From Miscanthus floridulus (Eukaryota > Streptophyta > Magnoliopsida > Poales > Poaceae): a DNA stretch of 64,000 nucleotides. Where the stretch lies: positions 53,007,633 to 53,071,632 of the forward strand of contig NC_089584.1 of NCBI RefSeq assembly GCF_019320115.1, in the 5' to 3' direction. Under the pieces are notes generated by a model, which was not told the origin of the DNA, ran no database searches, and worked only from the letters and a program-made list of their open reading frames with translations. The position numbers and the translations under genes were made by a program. Below, one piece after another: positions 45,906 through 57,489 of this stretch. Every line of letters starts with the position of its first letter. Within the stretch, counting starts at the first letter, position 1.

Positions 45906-47250
45906 TTGATAGTTGATTCGTTCTCGGCTACAATAGCCGGTACTAGGAGGGTATCACTTCTAGTTCAAAAAGTAAAAATCTTCAAAGATAATAAAAGCCG
46001 ATATGATATGTATCGCCTACAGAGCAAAAACAAAAAGCAAAAATAGTCATACGCGAGGATGTCACACTGAAGCACAATCATAAAGGAATAGGAGTCTTCA
46101 TTCATCGGTTTATCCTAAATACAAACTAGTCGAAGACCTTGTTCACCACATCCTGAGCGAGTGTGATGTCCACGATGGCCTCTGCTGCTATAGTGAAGTC
46201 TTCTATCAGATCTTCATGTCCCTTAGGGCCATCATCGGTTGAGAAGCCAACCTCCATGGTGTGGAGATCTGCCTGGTTTGGACCTACGCCACAGCTAGCG
46301 CCACTGATGCGCCATGATGAATGCCATGAAGGGCAATCTCCTGGACACGAATTGGGATGTCTTGGAGACAAGCATCAATAAGGGAACCCCTAGCATTGAC
46401 AGCATCCACAGCCACGTTCACCGCTAATTGAAAAGACTCCAATTGCACCGTTTGAGCTGGCGATTATAGAAGAATATCAAGACAACAGCAACAGAAACCA
46501 GAATGGAATCATTCATGGAGCTCATCTTACCTGCTACCGTGGCATCAGACTTAGCTAGCCATGCTCGGACGGCGTTGGTCTCCTCCTCTGCTGCATTAAG
46601 AGCAGCCTGGAGGACTCCCAGACGAATCTCCAATTGGCCATTGTTTCGAATCGCCTTGGAATAGCAATCCTCGGCCGCCCTCCATTCTCAGAAGAAGCGC
46701 CAGGCATCATCACCGTCATATGACTTGGAAGAACCCGACGATGAAGCCGGCACGGAAGATGCATCATCGGCGGGATTGTTAGTCCTGGGAAAAGGGTGAA
46801 GGTTGTCATTCATAATGAGCTTATAGGCAAGTTGGAACAGATCATCATCATGAACAGGGGTTGCCAATCTTACCTTATGCGTTGGAGATGCTGGTTCATC
46901 GGCATGTCTTCTATCGGGATCTCCTCTGCCACGCACTTACCTCGATTACCTTCGCCGGCCATGAGGAATGATTGAATCTGCAGAAAAGGGGAATGGAACC
47001 ACTGCAAGGTTTTGGCAGACAGAAGAAAGCGAAGGAACAGTTGCAGATAGAGAGGCGTTTGAAGCCGAAGCCCTCGGTTGGTATTTGAAGACATGAAGCG
47101 AATAGGCGGACGCCTCAGGACGCGCAAAAGGCAACTGCAATTAATAGAAGGCGAAATGCCACTCCACAAATGTTGAAATATGGCGCCATATAACTGAGGA
47201 TAGGAGAACAAAGGGCTCTCTTGACAAAAGCCGTATTTTCAGATCTAAGT
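45906..47250 (-). pseudogene. Outer Tat antisense gene, copy A
   Basis: Minus-strand exon-like frames. The start is MAGEGNR at 46962, with a donor-like GAG|GTAAGT. The next frame, 46936-46530, has one TGA at 46688 and reads LATPVHDDDLFQLAYKLI and later LGVLQAALNAAEEETNAVRA; it ends at a GCAG|GTAAG donor. After a short intron, 46460-46290 reads LESFQLAVNVAVDAVNARG, then IALHGIHHGA. This last part is clearly homologous to copy B. Antisense genes of this sort lie between pol and the 3' LTR in Tat elements. Function unknown. Confidence 0.6.
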
Positions 47251-47480
47251 GGGATTGAGATCGGGAGTCTAGAATTGGTTATTTACAAAAGAATTGGCTC
47301 TTTAGCCAAAGCGGAGGTGATCAGTCAACTGTAGTGATTCTTTAAACCTCCCGCCTATTCGAATGCCCCTTGGCCAATGGGGTTTCACAGTCAAACAAAC
47401 TCCTCTTAGCCTGTTTCACCTTCAGGATCAGATCTTCAAAAATGTAAAAGGGAGACAAGACTCTAGGGAAGGCTGAGAAT
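47251..47480. other. Unassigned spacer
   Basis: No gene. Probably the upstream region of antisense copy A joined to the start of the second pol fragment. Confidence 0.35.
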
Positions 47481-47483
47481 AGG

Positions 47484-47960
47484 TTGTCTTTGATGACCAA
47501 GAGCAGAGGAGCTAATATGACCACCTTATGGACTCGTGTAATGCAGTCTTTCTTTGGGAAGTTCAAACTAGATCAAGGCATGTTACATTGCAAAATGATT
47601 TATCAAGCCGAAGTCTACCAGAATTTTGTGATAGATGACTTTAAAGACTTGAGGTGCCTTTGGCTGCATGCTCTTGAAAAGCACTAAAGCCAATAAACTA
47701 AGGATTGCAAGGTATTACAATTAAAAGGTCAAGATCAAGCAATTTTCTAAAGAAGACTTAGTCTAGAAAATAAAGTCATGGATCAAGTCAGGGAACAACA
47801 AGTTCGATGGAAGGTTAACCAATTGGGAAGGACCTTATCGGATCAAATGTTATGCGCCTGGTGATACTTGTAGATACTAAGAAGAGAAAGAAAATTCGGC
47901 AGAGCAATCAAATGGGAAATATTTGAAGGAATATTACCCTAGCATTTGGATTGATACTTA
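47484..47960 (+). pseudogene. Integrase C-terminal remnant of a Tat pol
   Basis: 47580-47690 reads YQAEVYQNFVIDDFKDLRCL and ALEKH; after frame changes, about 47720-47950 reads NKFDGRLTNWEGPYRIK and KYLKEYYPSIWID. The NWEGPYRI block is the usual integrase tail of these elements. Stops and at least one frameshift are present. It lies between the two antisense gene copies. Confidence 0.65.
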
Positions 47961-49080
47961 ACAACCGATTTGCTCGGTCGTCAGTTTTGGTAGCTGAGAC
48001 CGGAAGGGTATCGTTGCTAGCGAGAAAGTAAACCTGATGGGGTGAAAGCCGGTACAATGTGTATCGATTATGCCAATAGAGTGATGCATGTAATGTGGAA
48101 TATAAAACAAAGGAGAAATCACTCAAGATGAAGAAATTGTTTGCTAAATACCACCTATTACAAGTTATGGGCCGAAAGACACTTTGCCTACTATATCATC
48201 GGCCAAGGTGTTAAAGGCCATGGAGTCAGTGGCGCTAAGGAAATCCTTAGTCAAACGCTCGTGATCCCCAGGGTGCACCGCATCTAGAAAACCATGAGGA
48301 AGAAGCCAAAGATTGTAGCCAGAATGAGCCTATGCGGCAGCCAACGCAGTGGCAGCACCATGACAGATGCCATGAAGAGCGACCGCCCTGATGCGATTCG
48401 GGATGTCATATAGGTGAACTATTGGGATGGCACCTCTGGCATTGACAAATCCTGCTGCGTACTCCGTAGCTAGTTGAAGGCTCTCTAGTTGAGCGGACAA
48501 ATCTAAAAAGTTCAAAAGGGAGATGACTAGAATCTTGAAGGTGAAGTTGAAAGGAAACAAATGTTATGATATTTCACCCATGATTCTGGCCTCAGCTTTG
48601 GCCAATTTATCATCCACTGAATCAACCACGGGAGGCAATCCACATCGAGCCATGGTCAGGGTTGATTCTGCAAGAGAAAGACATTCGGCAAGACTCTGGC
48701 TGTGGCTGTCAATGGTGGCGAGTAGGTCATAATTGCCGATCTGCCGCCTCGGGTATCAAGGAAGCTGGCGATGAGCTGTTGACAAGGAAGACCCCAGAGG
48801 CTGAATGGAGTTAGCCCTATGACCTGAGGTAGTGGGTGCATCATGGGCTGCACCCTCTCAATGATGAAGGCGCTGGTGCGATGTTGCAGATCCATTGAGA
48901 GCGCCCTCGGCAGACCTCTTGCTAATTTCCATGATCTCTATATTAAGGATGCGAAGGGATTGAGACGAAGCGGATTGTTGCTCGACCTTCAGCCGTGGCC
49001 CGTATATATAGCCCCGGAAGGCAAGATCAGTTTCGCCGGAGATATGAAATTGAAATCAGAGACGGAAATGGATTGACACA
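47961..49080 (-). pseudogene. Outer Tat antisense gene, copy B
   Basis: 48330-48505 on the minus strand reads LESLQLATEYAAGFVNARG, then VALHGICHGAATALAAA, alignable over about 55 residues with copy A. 48656-48895 starts MDLQHRTSAFIIERVQPMMH. The non-coding flank 47960-48120 also matches 45910-46060 (a 'gaagggtatc' phrase, then 'aagccggtacaatgtgtatcg'). The copies are diverged well beyond the LTRs of this element. Confidence 0.55.
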
Positions 49081-49904
49081 ACAGGAATTGAGGGGATGGA
49101 TAATGGAAAGGTAACAGATTCAAACTTATCACTTCCCCAAGTTACGAAGCATCGTGGGACAGATACAAAGAATTTACATGACCAAAGATCAACCCACCAA
49201 GGCTTCTTTTGGATTGAAGGAAGTCCGGGTCCCCACAAGGCCGAGGATCTTCATAAACCAAGTCACATCGGCCCATTAATAAGATTATGCCAAAGAAAGG
49301 GAAAGGTCGCCTGACTAGCTGATACCCATAGGTTTCTCAGTGATTGGGGAAACTACTGGAAAGAAGCTTGTGGTTCTCCCGATAGACATTTGATGGAACG
49401 AACAAGGGAAAAGTGTCCACATATTCTAGCCCTTGCAAACACTAGAACAGCTCTGTGAGCATGGTGAGAAGACATAGACGTGTCACAAGACTTCTTCTAG
49501 CTGCAGCAGCTGATCCTCTTGCTCGACAAGGTGCTAGAATGGGCGACACAATCACCCTATGCACAAGAATTCTTCTAATCGCTCAGGATCTTTATCGCAA
49601 AGAGATAGGCCATGGAGGGTCCAGCGGAGTTGGGAGCACTTGAAAAGATGGATGGAAGAAAAACATGGCTGAAGTGTTGAGTTGCTCTCGCTAGGGTCAG
49701 ACGAGTGTTTTATAGCCGGTCCAGGAAGATGAATCCAAACACCCATGAAACAGTGGTGCTCTTGCAAAAGTTTTGAGGCATAGGCTCGTGAATGGACGTA
49801 GGCGGCGACAAATGGTGGACCCTAGATCAAGGTTCTCTGCCTGTGACTGTGGACCAATCAGGGATGCAGACAGGATAATTTTGGAATAAAATTACTTTTA
49901 TCCC
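49081..49904. other. Non-coding region before the outer 3' LTR
   Basis: No convincing gene on either strand; the short frames at 49455-49767 have no recognisable domain. This would hold the promoter of the antisense gene. Confidence 0.4.
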
Positions 49905-49917
49905 AAAATTGGGGGCA
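49905..49917 (+). other. Polypurine tract of the outer Tat element
   Basis: AAAATTGGGGGCA followed by TG and the LTR start TGTTTACACC. Confidence 0.7.
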
Positions 49918-49919
49918 TG

Positions 49920-51713
49920 TGTTTACACCAGGATTTGGAAGGAGGATCTCAGAAGATCGAGAGCTCCCAAAATCATGTCAGTAAGGAATCGATTACGTGC
50001 AGATCAGAACCAGCTGATTCGGATGTAGCACTAGAATTGGCTCTCTTCAAATAGTGCTAGCAGATAACGACAGAGGCTATGATCGGCGCTGGGACGAGAC
50101 ATGCTGGACTCTACAAAAAGGGAAAGATTAGAGTCCAAGTTATCTTAAATTAGGAATGTTTTCATTATGCCAAAGATTATATTGAGTCGTACTCGAGCAA
50201 GGTTCGGTTTTAGGTTCTGGGTATAAATACCAGACCCCGGCTATTGTAAAAGACATCATCCAATCAAATACAAAGTCAATTACTTTTTCGGCTCCGGCCA
50301 CCCCTTAGGAGTAGGAGTAGAGTAGATCTCGGTGAGTTCTTTAGCAAGTACGGCTGCATCGATCCGATCGACCTCCACTGCTTATCTGTAAGTACCGTCA
50401 TGGTTTATACCTCTGTTCATATGGCTGCATCGATCCGATCGACCCCCACTGCGACTCTGGTATAGGCTAGTTATCGACTCTTGTCTAATTGAAGTATGGC
50501 CTGTGTGATTCTGCCTCACACCCCACTGCTTGAATTAGATCAAGGTCAAGTTATTGGCTCTACCTTAGCATGGCAGTCTTTGGTAGATTCATTAAGTTAC
50601 CGATATTGCTTATTGCTTTCATTATTTATCTAATTACAGCAATATCATTATGCCCGATTGAGATTGATCTAGATCTGCCTTACATCTTACTTAACTCATC
50701 ATTTGCTAATTTAAAACTGATCTAATCTACATCTTAAGCGATGAGTTATGTTTTATTGGCTGTTTTGCGTCAATCTTAATCGTGCATAGCGTGCGGTTAA
50801 GGCATGTCCGATCTTGAGTAGATCTATTAGCTAATGAAAACCGTTCCATGGCCCATCATCATGGCCTGTGGGATTCTGCCTCTCACCCCACTGTTGGCAC
50901 TGTAGAGCGGGGATCGTTAGTTGGTAGACCCGTTCCTGAGAAGGCATGACCTTAACTGTGCGCTATGCCTAAATTGGCTGTTTAGCCAATATCGAATGCT
51001 TTCACAAATAGTTCGCATTACGAGATCATTGAAGTAGAGATAAGTTGAAAGATATATTAGCCCATGATCATGTTATTGTATTATGGCCTGCATGATTCTG
51101 CCTCATGCCCCACTGATATTAGTAATGAGTTAGGGTCGTCGAGTCTATTGTTGTTTCTACGGCCTGCATGATTCTGCCTCATGCCCCACTGGTCATAACG
51201 ATAGATGAGATCTAACATGTTTATTAGATTTATCTTTATTAAATGGTTAAGTGATGTTGAATTGTATCTTTATATAAAAAGGAGTTCGATTACTTATAAT
51301 CATTAGCTCAGTACAAACTGATCATCGCTGATACCTTATTGCCATTAATTAATATTTGCTTAAATAACATTTATCTTGAATGATAACCGATTCTTCTTAT
51401 ACAACCCCATAAGCTTTAACCGATTCATTCTTGTAAATATGCTGGGATCGACTATTTAGTCGATCTCCTCTCATATCGGCTCTCAGAGCCGCACATTCGG
51501 AACTGTCTAACAACACCGGCACGTTCCGCCCTTAATTACTAATGAGCTTTCTCTCCTTGTCAATTGCAGGGTCAAATTGACTGGCACGTCTCGGGAGGAT
51601 TGTGCAGGATCGACCACCCTTGCGCTGAAGCTAGGCGGATCCGCTCCATCGAGCGGACCCTTCCGGCTTGCTGTGTGTGTCCTCGGCACAGAGACAAAAA
51701 TTTTGTGTCGACA
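49920..51713 (+). repeat. 3' LTR of the outer Tat element
   Basis: 1794 bp, uninterrupted, matching 15247-15957 plus 28475-29559. TATA box at 50222-50229. 30-bp motif copies at about 50497, 50864, 51086 and 51162. It preserves the empty TTTAT site of the Tekay insertion. Confidence 0.95.
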
Positions 51714-51718
51714 CCGCT

Positions 51719-52036
51719 ATAGCTTTCACCCAGAAGTATTCCAAGTATCATATCCACAGGGAACGTGTGACACTAACAACGGTCTAACTTAACTAAGGAT
51801 AGCAACAACGTTAGGATAAACAGGAGCGTAGAGAGGACTAAGGTTCTCTAGTTCTAACTTCAGTAAGCTATGTCTTCTACGATTCAACTAGGGACATTAC
51901 TAATGAAAAGACACCAGTAGAGGATGCTTTCATTCATAACCGGGTCCTACTTGGCCTACAAACGAGAGCTGGACTACATAGAATTCAACGTGTCTATAAG
52001 AGTCACCCTCGTGAGCTACCACCGATCTGGAATGTA
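51719..52036 (-). repeat. Athila-like LTR fragment
   Basis: Aligns with about 1108-1437 of the 3' LTR (for example CCAAGTATC, then GGTCTAACTTAACTAAGG and GAGCTACCACCGATC). It is the continuation of the LTR cut at 7468. It ends abruptly at GAATGTAGGGTG and passes into Tekay-like sequence. Confidence 0.8.
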
Positions 52037-52115
52037 GGGTGTTTTTGTGACCTCACAACCATCTCTAACATTGGTCACACATGATCACAAGCATATGCAT
52101 GTATATAATCAAAAT
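52037..52115 (-). repeat. Tekay-like LTR scrap
   Basis: Matches 15030-15108 closely (TTTTTGTGACCTCACAACCA, then CATATGCATGTATATAATCA). The switch from Athila-like LTR occurs at a shared GGTGTTTTTGTGACC, suggesting a microhomology-based joining. Confidence 0.65.
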
Positions 52116-52204
52116 ATCATAAGTTATTGAAGCATTATCACGAGGTTCGAGCATTGTTGTGTGCATCCAGGCTGCATGCCGACATGCTGCACGGTGACTT
52201 GGTG
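52116..52204 (+). pseudogene. Coding remnant, 5' part, split by a solo LTR
   Basis: Reads HYHEVRALLCASRLHADMLH then GDLV up to the solo LTR, and continues in the same frame at 55952 after one copy of TGGTG is removed. Not recognised as a known family. Confidence 0.45.
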
Positions 52205-55200
52205 TGTAACACCCTAAAATTAGCTACTTTCTAAAAAGAGTAAAATGATTTCTGTTAATTGTTTTGTGCTCATAAAAACATAAGTAAAAGAAAATTTTAT
52301 TTAAATTAAAATCTAACATAAGGGTAGCAACGTGTTTGCGCATGCATGCCATTGCATTGGTACTTTTGTGATGAGTGGTTTGGAAAATAAATTCAAATCT
52401 CAATCTTCAAAATATTATTTTCAAGTAGTGGTTTAAAAAGAATTTGAAAACTTGCAAAAACAAAAGTTAGATAAGATGCTTTGTTTTCAAAATCCAAAGG
52501 CTTGGAAAAGGTTTTAAGACGTGTTAGAACGATGCCTCTCCTTCTAGGAATCTTTCCGACACTTTTTTGGGATTAAATTCCTAATTCTTGGAGCTTTGTC
52601 TTTTTCCTCGATTAATCCAAAAGTCTTTTTTTGAGAGCTAAAACCACTTTAGTTGTGTTCCTTATCCTTCCATCTATCCCTAGGAATGTTTATGGAATTT
52701 TTTGAAGCTCAGAGATATTTTTTGGATCTTAAATAGTAATGTTAGACTTTTTTTAGAATTATTTTAATTCCAAAAATCAATTATTCCTAAAAATAATAAA
52801 TATCTCCACTTTCCAAAATCTCCAAACCTTATATATATATGTCAGTGCTCATCTCGACTTCTAGAAGTACAGCCCGTTTCGCGAGCCGCCACTCCTATCG
52901 TCGCAGATCTAAAGCCGAAGTTCTGCATCTTGTTTCTGATGAACTTTTTCGATGAATGTTCGGTGAGGGTTTCCGGCCATCTCTGGCGTACCCGGCTGAA
53001 ACGCCACCAGTCCAAGGTTCGTCCCAATCACCTCTACACCGTCTTGCCATCCTTTTCGTGAATCCGTACCGGTTCATCGTTTCCCTAACCTCTCTTTTGC
53101 TTTTTCGGTGAGGAGCACCATGGCCGGCCATGTTCTTCGTCTTTTCCGGCCACCCCGTCGCCGTGCACCTCTCCTTCGGGCACGTCATGGCTCGGGACAA
53201 ATAGCCCCGCGCCTCCCGCGCTGCCGCACATCACGCACGTGTGCATCTGCTCACAGACGAGCAGAGCCACCACCGGCCTTCAGGCTCGTGTAGGAGCGCC
53301 CTATGCCACCGCCTTGGCCCGACCTTCACATGTTTATGAATTTATTTTATTAAAATATTAATTGTGTTATAATTAATTAATCGTTATTTAAGAAAAATAG
53401 ATTTAGGTTTTTTATTTCGATTCGATTGCGCGAGTTTAATCACAATGTGTGATACGTGTTAGCAGCAATGTTTAACATGTCTCACATCTTGGAAATTTAT
53501 AGGTTAAATATTAATTTGATTAATGATTATTCAATAACTTTTTAATTAAAAGTAGTTTAAGTTCTAATCCTGTTTTGCACCGTTTAAGTTGTGTTTGGTT
53601 TGTGCTGACATGAACTATATGTTAGTGGCAATGTTTTTCATGTCACAAGTTTTTCCATATGTAGTTAAATATTGAAATGATTAAATATGCGTGCAAATAG
53701 TTTTATAATTAAGTAATATATGTTTTATATCTCGGCAATTTATGTATAATATCAATATGATTAATTGATGATATTAATATATTTCTAAAATATAATTTGC
53801 TTAGTTTAACAACATGTCATATACAATTCTCACATGTCAACTTGTATTTGCAAGTTAAAATTGAATTAGCATAAATGGTATCGAGATATTTATAAATAAA
53901 ATTTGATTAGTTAAACACGTTGCATATGTGATAAACTCGTTTAGTTGCTTTCACATATACTTTATTTTACAAAGATGTAGCTTAACTTGATTAAATTATA
54001 TGCCATTGTTTTTGAATAAAATATGGGTAGTTTCAACTCGGGCTTTGGATTAAATTATGTTTTAACTAATCCAAATTAATAACACCTTCACATGGTTTTT
54101 CTTAATTAAAATAAATCAAGCATTTAGGCTTTTTCTTTTATAATATAGAACTCGGGTAGTCGTTTCTTTTGTACTGTAGTTTCGTTATCGGCGTGTTCTA
54201 CGTAGTGGCGTTAGTGGTTCTCATATTACTCAATGTGTTTTGGCGGTTAAAAAGTTAATTGTATTAATACTATCACTTGCATCGTTTTCGGAATATATAG
54301 TCAAAATAAGTTTTATACTACGCTCTTTCTTAAGCAATGAATCAAGTTGATTAATGAAAATAGTTACATGTGTTTCTATAGTTAGAATAAGATAAATGGA
54401 TAGATTTTATTTTCTATTGCACTAAAAATCCTTCGATAGTCGCTTTTTTGTTGAATCGCATATAGCATGTCTTTTGCGTTTGTGTGTTCATAGCGATACA
54501 CCGTTTTGCTTATTGGTTGGTGTACTATTCTCATATATTCTTGTTTGTATGCCATGTATGGATGTTTGTGTGGTGATATATGGTTTAGTCAATTGGTGAG
54601 GTTTACGTGATGATTAAGAAGATGTTCTCTGAAGACTAGAAGCTGAGCATTGGAAGCAGAAGATTGAAAATTGAATACTAAAGGCTTTTGAGCGTATTGC
54701 TTTGGGGGGAAAACAAGTTAAGGCAAGTATAATATGAGGCTCCTTGTTACCTATTCACTTTAATGCAATCTCAATTCATATGCATATGTTAATGAACCGC
54801 CTGGAGTCTATTTACCTTGATATTGATTATCATGTCCTTGATTTACCTATGGGTTTTGCATGTGGGTAGTATGCTTAGTTTGCTCCAACTAATATTGACT
54901 ACATGGTATTAAAATATGCTTTTTAGCAACATGGACAGAAGGGGGCTAGAGCATTGGGCCTTTTTGGGTGCTCTAGTCTACCCTCCGTAAGGACTGAATC
55001 TTAAAGTGGTAAACCAGGACTTACCATACAGCCACAAGAACTACATGGCTCTGGCCTTAGCCTAGTATCTTGATCTATTCTAGTTCATCAGTAGCTTATC
55101 AAAAGGGCAAGAGGGGGGCACTAGTTGGTATGTTTCTTTTCCTGCCAGGGTGTGTACCATGCCACAACCATGAGTGCCACTCCTGGAGGAGGGTTGCATA

Positions 55201-55946
55201 TGGCTAGATGGCTAAAACCTTAGCGGTTGCTACCTATTAGAATGACTGGTGAAAAGCTTCATAGGGATCCCTGTTGACTTATCTTGGAAGTGAGTCAAGA
55301 GGCTGATCACCTCGGGCAAAGGGTAATCATGACTCATGTTGAAAGTGTACAAACTCTACAGAGTATAAAACTGATATACCAGTCGTGCTCATGGACACGA
55401 GCAGCCTAGATCCTTTTTGAGATAGATGGTTCTATGGATGGTTTGGGATATGATCAACCTTGATGTTAAATATACTTCCACCTTGGGAACTTAAGAATAA
55501 CCTAGCAACACAGGTTTAACAAATAAAATATGACCAACTAAAAGTGCTTACCACAGTTCAGCCGTATCTAGCCTTTTTGAGCCTTGCATCCCCTCATGTT
55601 ATACTTGTTGAGTATGGTGCGCTCACACTTGCTTTATAATCAACAAAAATCCCAGATGGGTACTAGATGGTGGATCAAGTGAAGAGTTTCTTGTGGAGTC
55701 CATGAGTACCAGACGAGTGTTTCCCCTAATCAACCGTCCCTGTGGAGTATGAAGTCCCAAAGAGAAGATTAAGAATATTTTCCGATATGCTTCTGTAATA
55801 GTTGTAAGTCCTGTTGTAATTATGTTCGATATATAATAAAGCATTGTTCTTGATATTCTCCATATTTGTCGCTATATGTGTTGTGTGGACATCCTGGGCA
55901 CACATATAGTTAGCACTTGGTATTCTTTAGAAAACCGGGTGCGACA
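52205..55946 (+). mobile_element. Tekay-related solo LTR, perfect target duplication
   Basis: 3742 bp, from TGTAACACCC to GGGTGCGACA, flanked by TGGTG at 52200-52204 and 55947-55951. No primer site follows and no polypurine tract precedes it, so the internal region and one LTR were lost by LTR-LTR recombination. Its last 70 bp are homologous to the inverted start of the LTR at 15958 (GTGTGGACATCCTGGGC, then ACTTGGT). 53000-53320 is a GC-richer patch with short open frames on both strands that I do not consider genes. The rest is AT-rich. Confidence 0.9.
52830..52839 (+). promoter_or_regulatory. TATA-like element of the solo LTR
   Basis: TATATATATA about 625 bp into the LTR, before the GC-rich patch. 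This is the arrangement seen for the TATA box in the other Tekay LTRs. Confidence 0.45.
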
Positions 55947-55951
55947 TGGTG

Positions 55952-56260
55952 GCCACATGCGCTGCACTTGTCATGGCCTAGTAGGAAGCCACCCAGGCAC
56001 AAGAAGACAAGGCGGTTATGGTGTCTGAAGCCATTCATCAAGCGATTGCCATAGCACTGGCCACTGCCCAGCTTTAGTTTGGTGAGGTAGTGAACGTCTA
56101 GGTGGTGGAGCAGGGTTTTCCGCTGGGATCGGATGATAATGAGATTGATGATCTCATTGAGAGCCTCCATCCAGCTGCCAACGGCATCTTAGCGAAGCTA
56201 AATGTGGAGTAGATCCTGCACGCCTGCCTCGACCCTTGATCTGTGAGACGTATCAGTAGT
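55952..56260 (+). pseudogene. Coding remnant, 3' part, five or more stops
   Basis: Continues the frame of 52116-52204: VATCAALVMA, two TAGs, then AVMVSEAIHQAIAIALATAQ, TAG, FGEVVNV, TAG, VVEQGFPLGSDDNEIDDLIE and SLHPAANGILAKLNVE, TAG. No frameshift over about 100 codons and an acidic amphipathic style suggest a true former coding end. Family unknown; it may belong to a transposable element. Confidence 0.5.
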
Positions 56261-56299
56261 ACTAGTAGTCATGACTAGGTTTCATCTATGGGATGGCCT

Positions 56300-56385
56300 T
56301 GCAAATATGTGAACTCTTATTTGCATGTTTGTGTGAACTTTTGCTGCACTTTGTATTAGGTGGGTTGAACTCTGTTGAGTATGGT
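56300..56385 (+). repeat. Inverted repeat arm, left
   Basis: TTGCATGTTTGTGTGAACTT, a GTATTAGGTGGGTT phrase and GAACTCTGTTGAGTATGG correspond, inverted, to 59258-59335. The arms are about 75-80% alike and 2.9 kb apart. Confidence 0.65.
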
Positions 56386-56584
56386 TTAACCCCTATTGAT
56401 TTTTTTTCTGCAGATTTGTTTCTGTAGAGTTCATATGAGCAAGTCTCATTTTTCCTCATTTTATTGTGATGCTTGTTACTGTGTCATTTACAATTTTAAG
56501 TTTGGACCCTATTTTGAAATCTAGGTCAGCGCGTAGGATTGTCCGGTCGTTAAGAAACAACACGGGCTAGACTATAGTGCACCA

Positions 56585-56710
56585 TGCAACGTGACATACA
56601 TCAAATAGACTTTGTTTACTCCTCTACTTATATTCCAAGAACAAGGGAACATAGGGAAGGTAGTAAGGTCTACTGATGAACTCTGGTAGGACGCTATGTC
56701 TACCATACAA
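56585..56710 (-). pseudogene. Second fragment of the F-box gene 3' end
   Basis: Near-match to 60465-60590: the phrase AGAACAAGGGAACATAGGGA and the following GTAGTAAGGTCTAC. It covers only the last 25-30 codons (the YYLPYVPLF region) and adjacent sequence, on the minus strand, same orientation as the larger pseudogene. Confidence 0.7.
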
Positions 56711-57480
56711 ATAGGTATGGACTAATAACACAACTAATTGGCTAATTATTAGAAACTCTTGGAGATTGCCTTCTTTATTCCTTCCAATACTTTATTAGGA
56801 GTTGTAAAACTTCATGTTTTTGGGAAGAAATATTGGGTACTCTTGGAGATGCTCTAAGCACCCAATCTTGAAGAACGAGCACCTAGCAAACTTGAAGCAC
56901 CCCCAATCGAGTATGGAGCCCTAGAACAGGAGAGAACCAGATGATTACATATCTTCTATTAATACAAGATCTACAAGAAGATCTGCAATCATCAGGTCAA
57001 GCTCATGTTCAATGGTAGCACCTCACAAAGGATGGAGAAGGAGCACCTTGCAAAACTTGCACCAACATCTTAGTGAGGTGCTTTATATTCCATAATATTG
57101 CTACCTTTGAGGATCGAGGGATGCAGATCTACATCTTGATGCTCAAATGCAACAAGATTATAGAATCTAAAGCACCCAATCTTGAAGGCCTTCTCCAAAC
57201 ACTAGCATCCTTGTGAGGTGCTTTATCTCCATCTTGAACCTCTCATGGGCTCCAGGCCGTGAGAGGTGCAAGGAGGAAGACAAAGCACCTCTAGGCGATG
57301 AAGAAAGATGATTGCATCATGAGTGTGTGGAAGTGTGTGGATTGATCCCAACAGGTGCATCCAGACCTGAGTTAAATAGACTAGCCGAAGATGGAGAAGT
57401 ACAAGTAATGGTGATGCAAGTAGTTAGGAATTAACTCATGGTGACTTTACCACCGATAGACCAAATCTGACCGAGACAGA
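56711..57480. other. No gene seen
   Basis: Low-complexity AT-rich sequence with a repeated 'caccc(a)atcttgaag' and 'gaggtgctttat' phrasing (56860-57240). Possibly the tail of a DNA transposon or MITE; ends not recognised. Confidence 0.35.
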
Positions 57481-57489
57481 CACATCTCA

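Larger units (their letters stand above)
15247..51713 (+). mobile_element. Outer Tat-type Ty3/gypsy element, decayed
   Basis: Plus-strand element with LTRs at 15247-15957 plus 28470-29559 (5') and 49920-51713 (3'). It has a primer site at 29568, a gag frame from 29597, protease, and a pol reduced to remnants. Flanking 5-mers are CCACT (15242-15246) and CCGCT (51714-51718). The empty site matches ATACCACTGTAGG at 1098 in the intact Athila-like LTR. Two complete elements have inserted into it: 15958-28469 in the 5' LTR and 31120-43862 in gag. By eye its LTRs differ at roughly 100 of 1790 positions, mostly transitions. Assignment to the Tat side rests on gag style, protease context and downstream antisense genes. 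Confidence 0.85.

Noticed and set aside
53000..53320. Possible gene in the GC-rich patch of the solo LTR.
   Set aside because: Frames are short and present on both strands, and the same patch position is GC-rich in related LTRs without a conserved protein.
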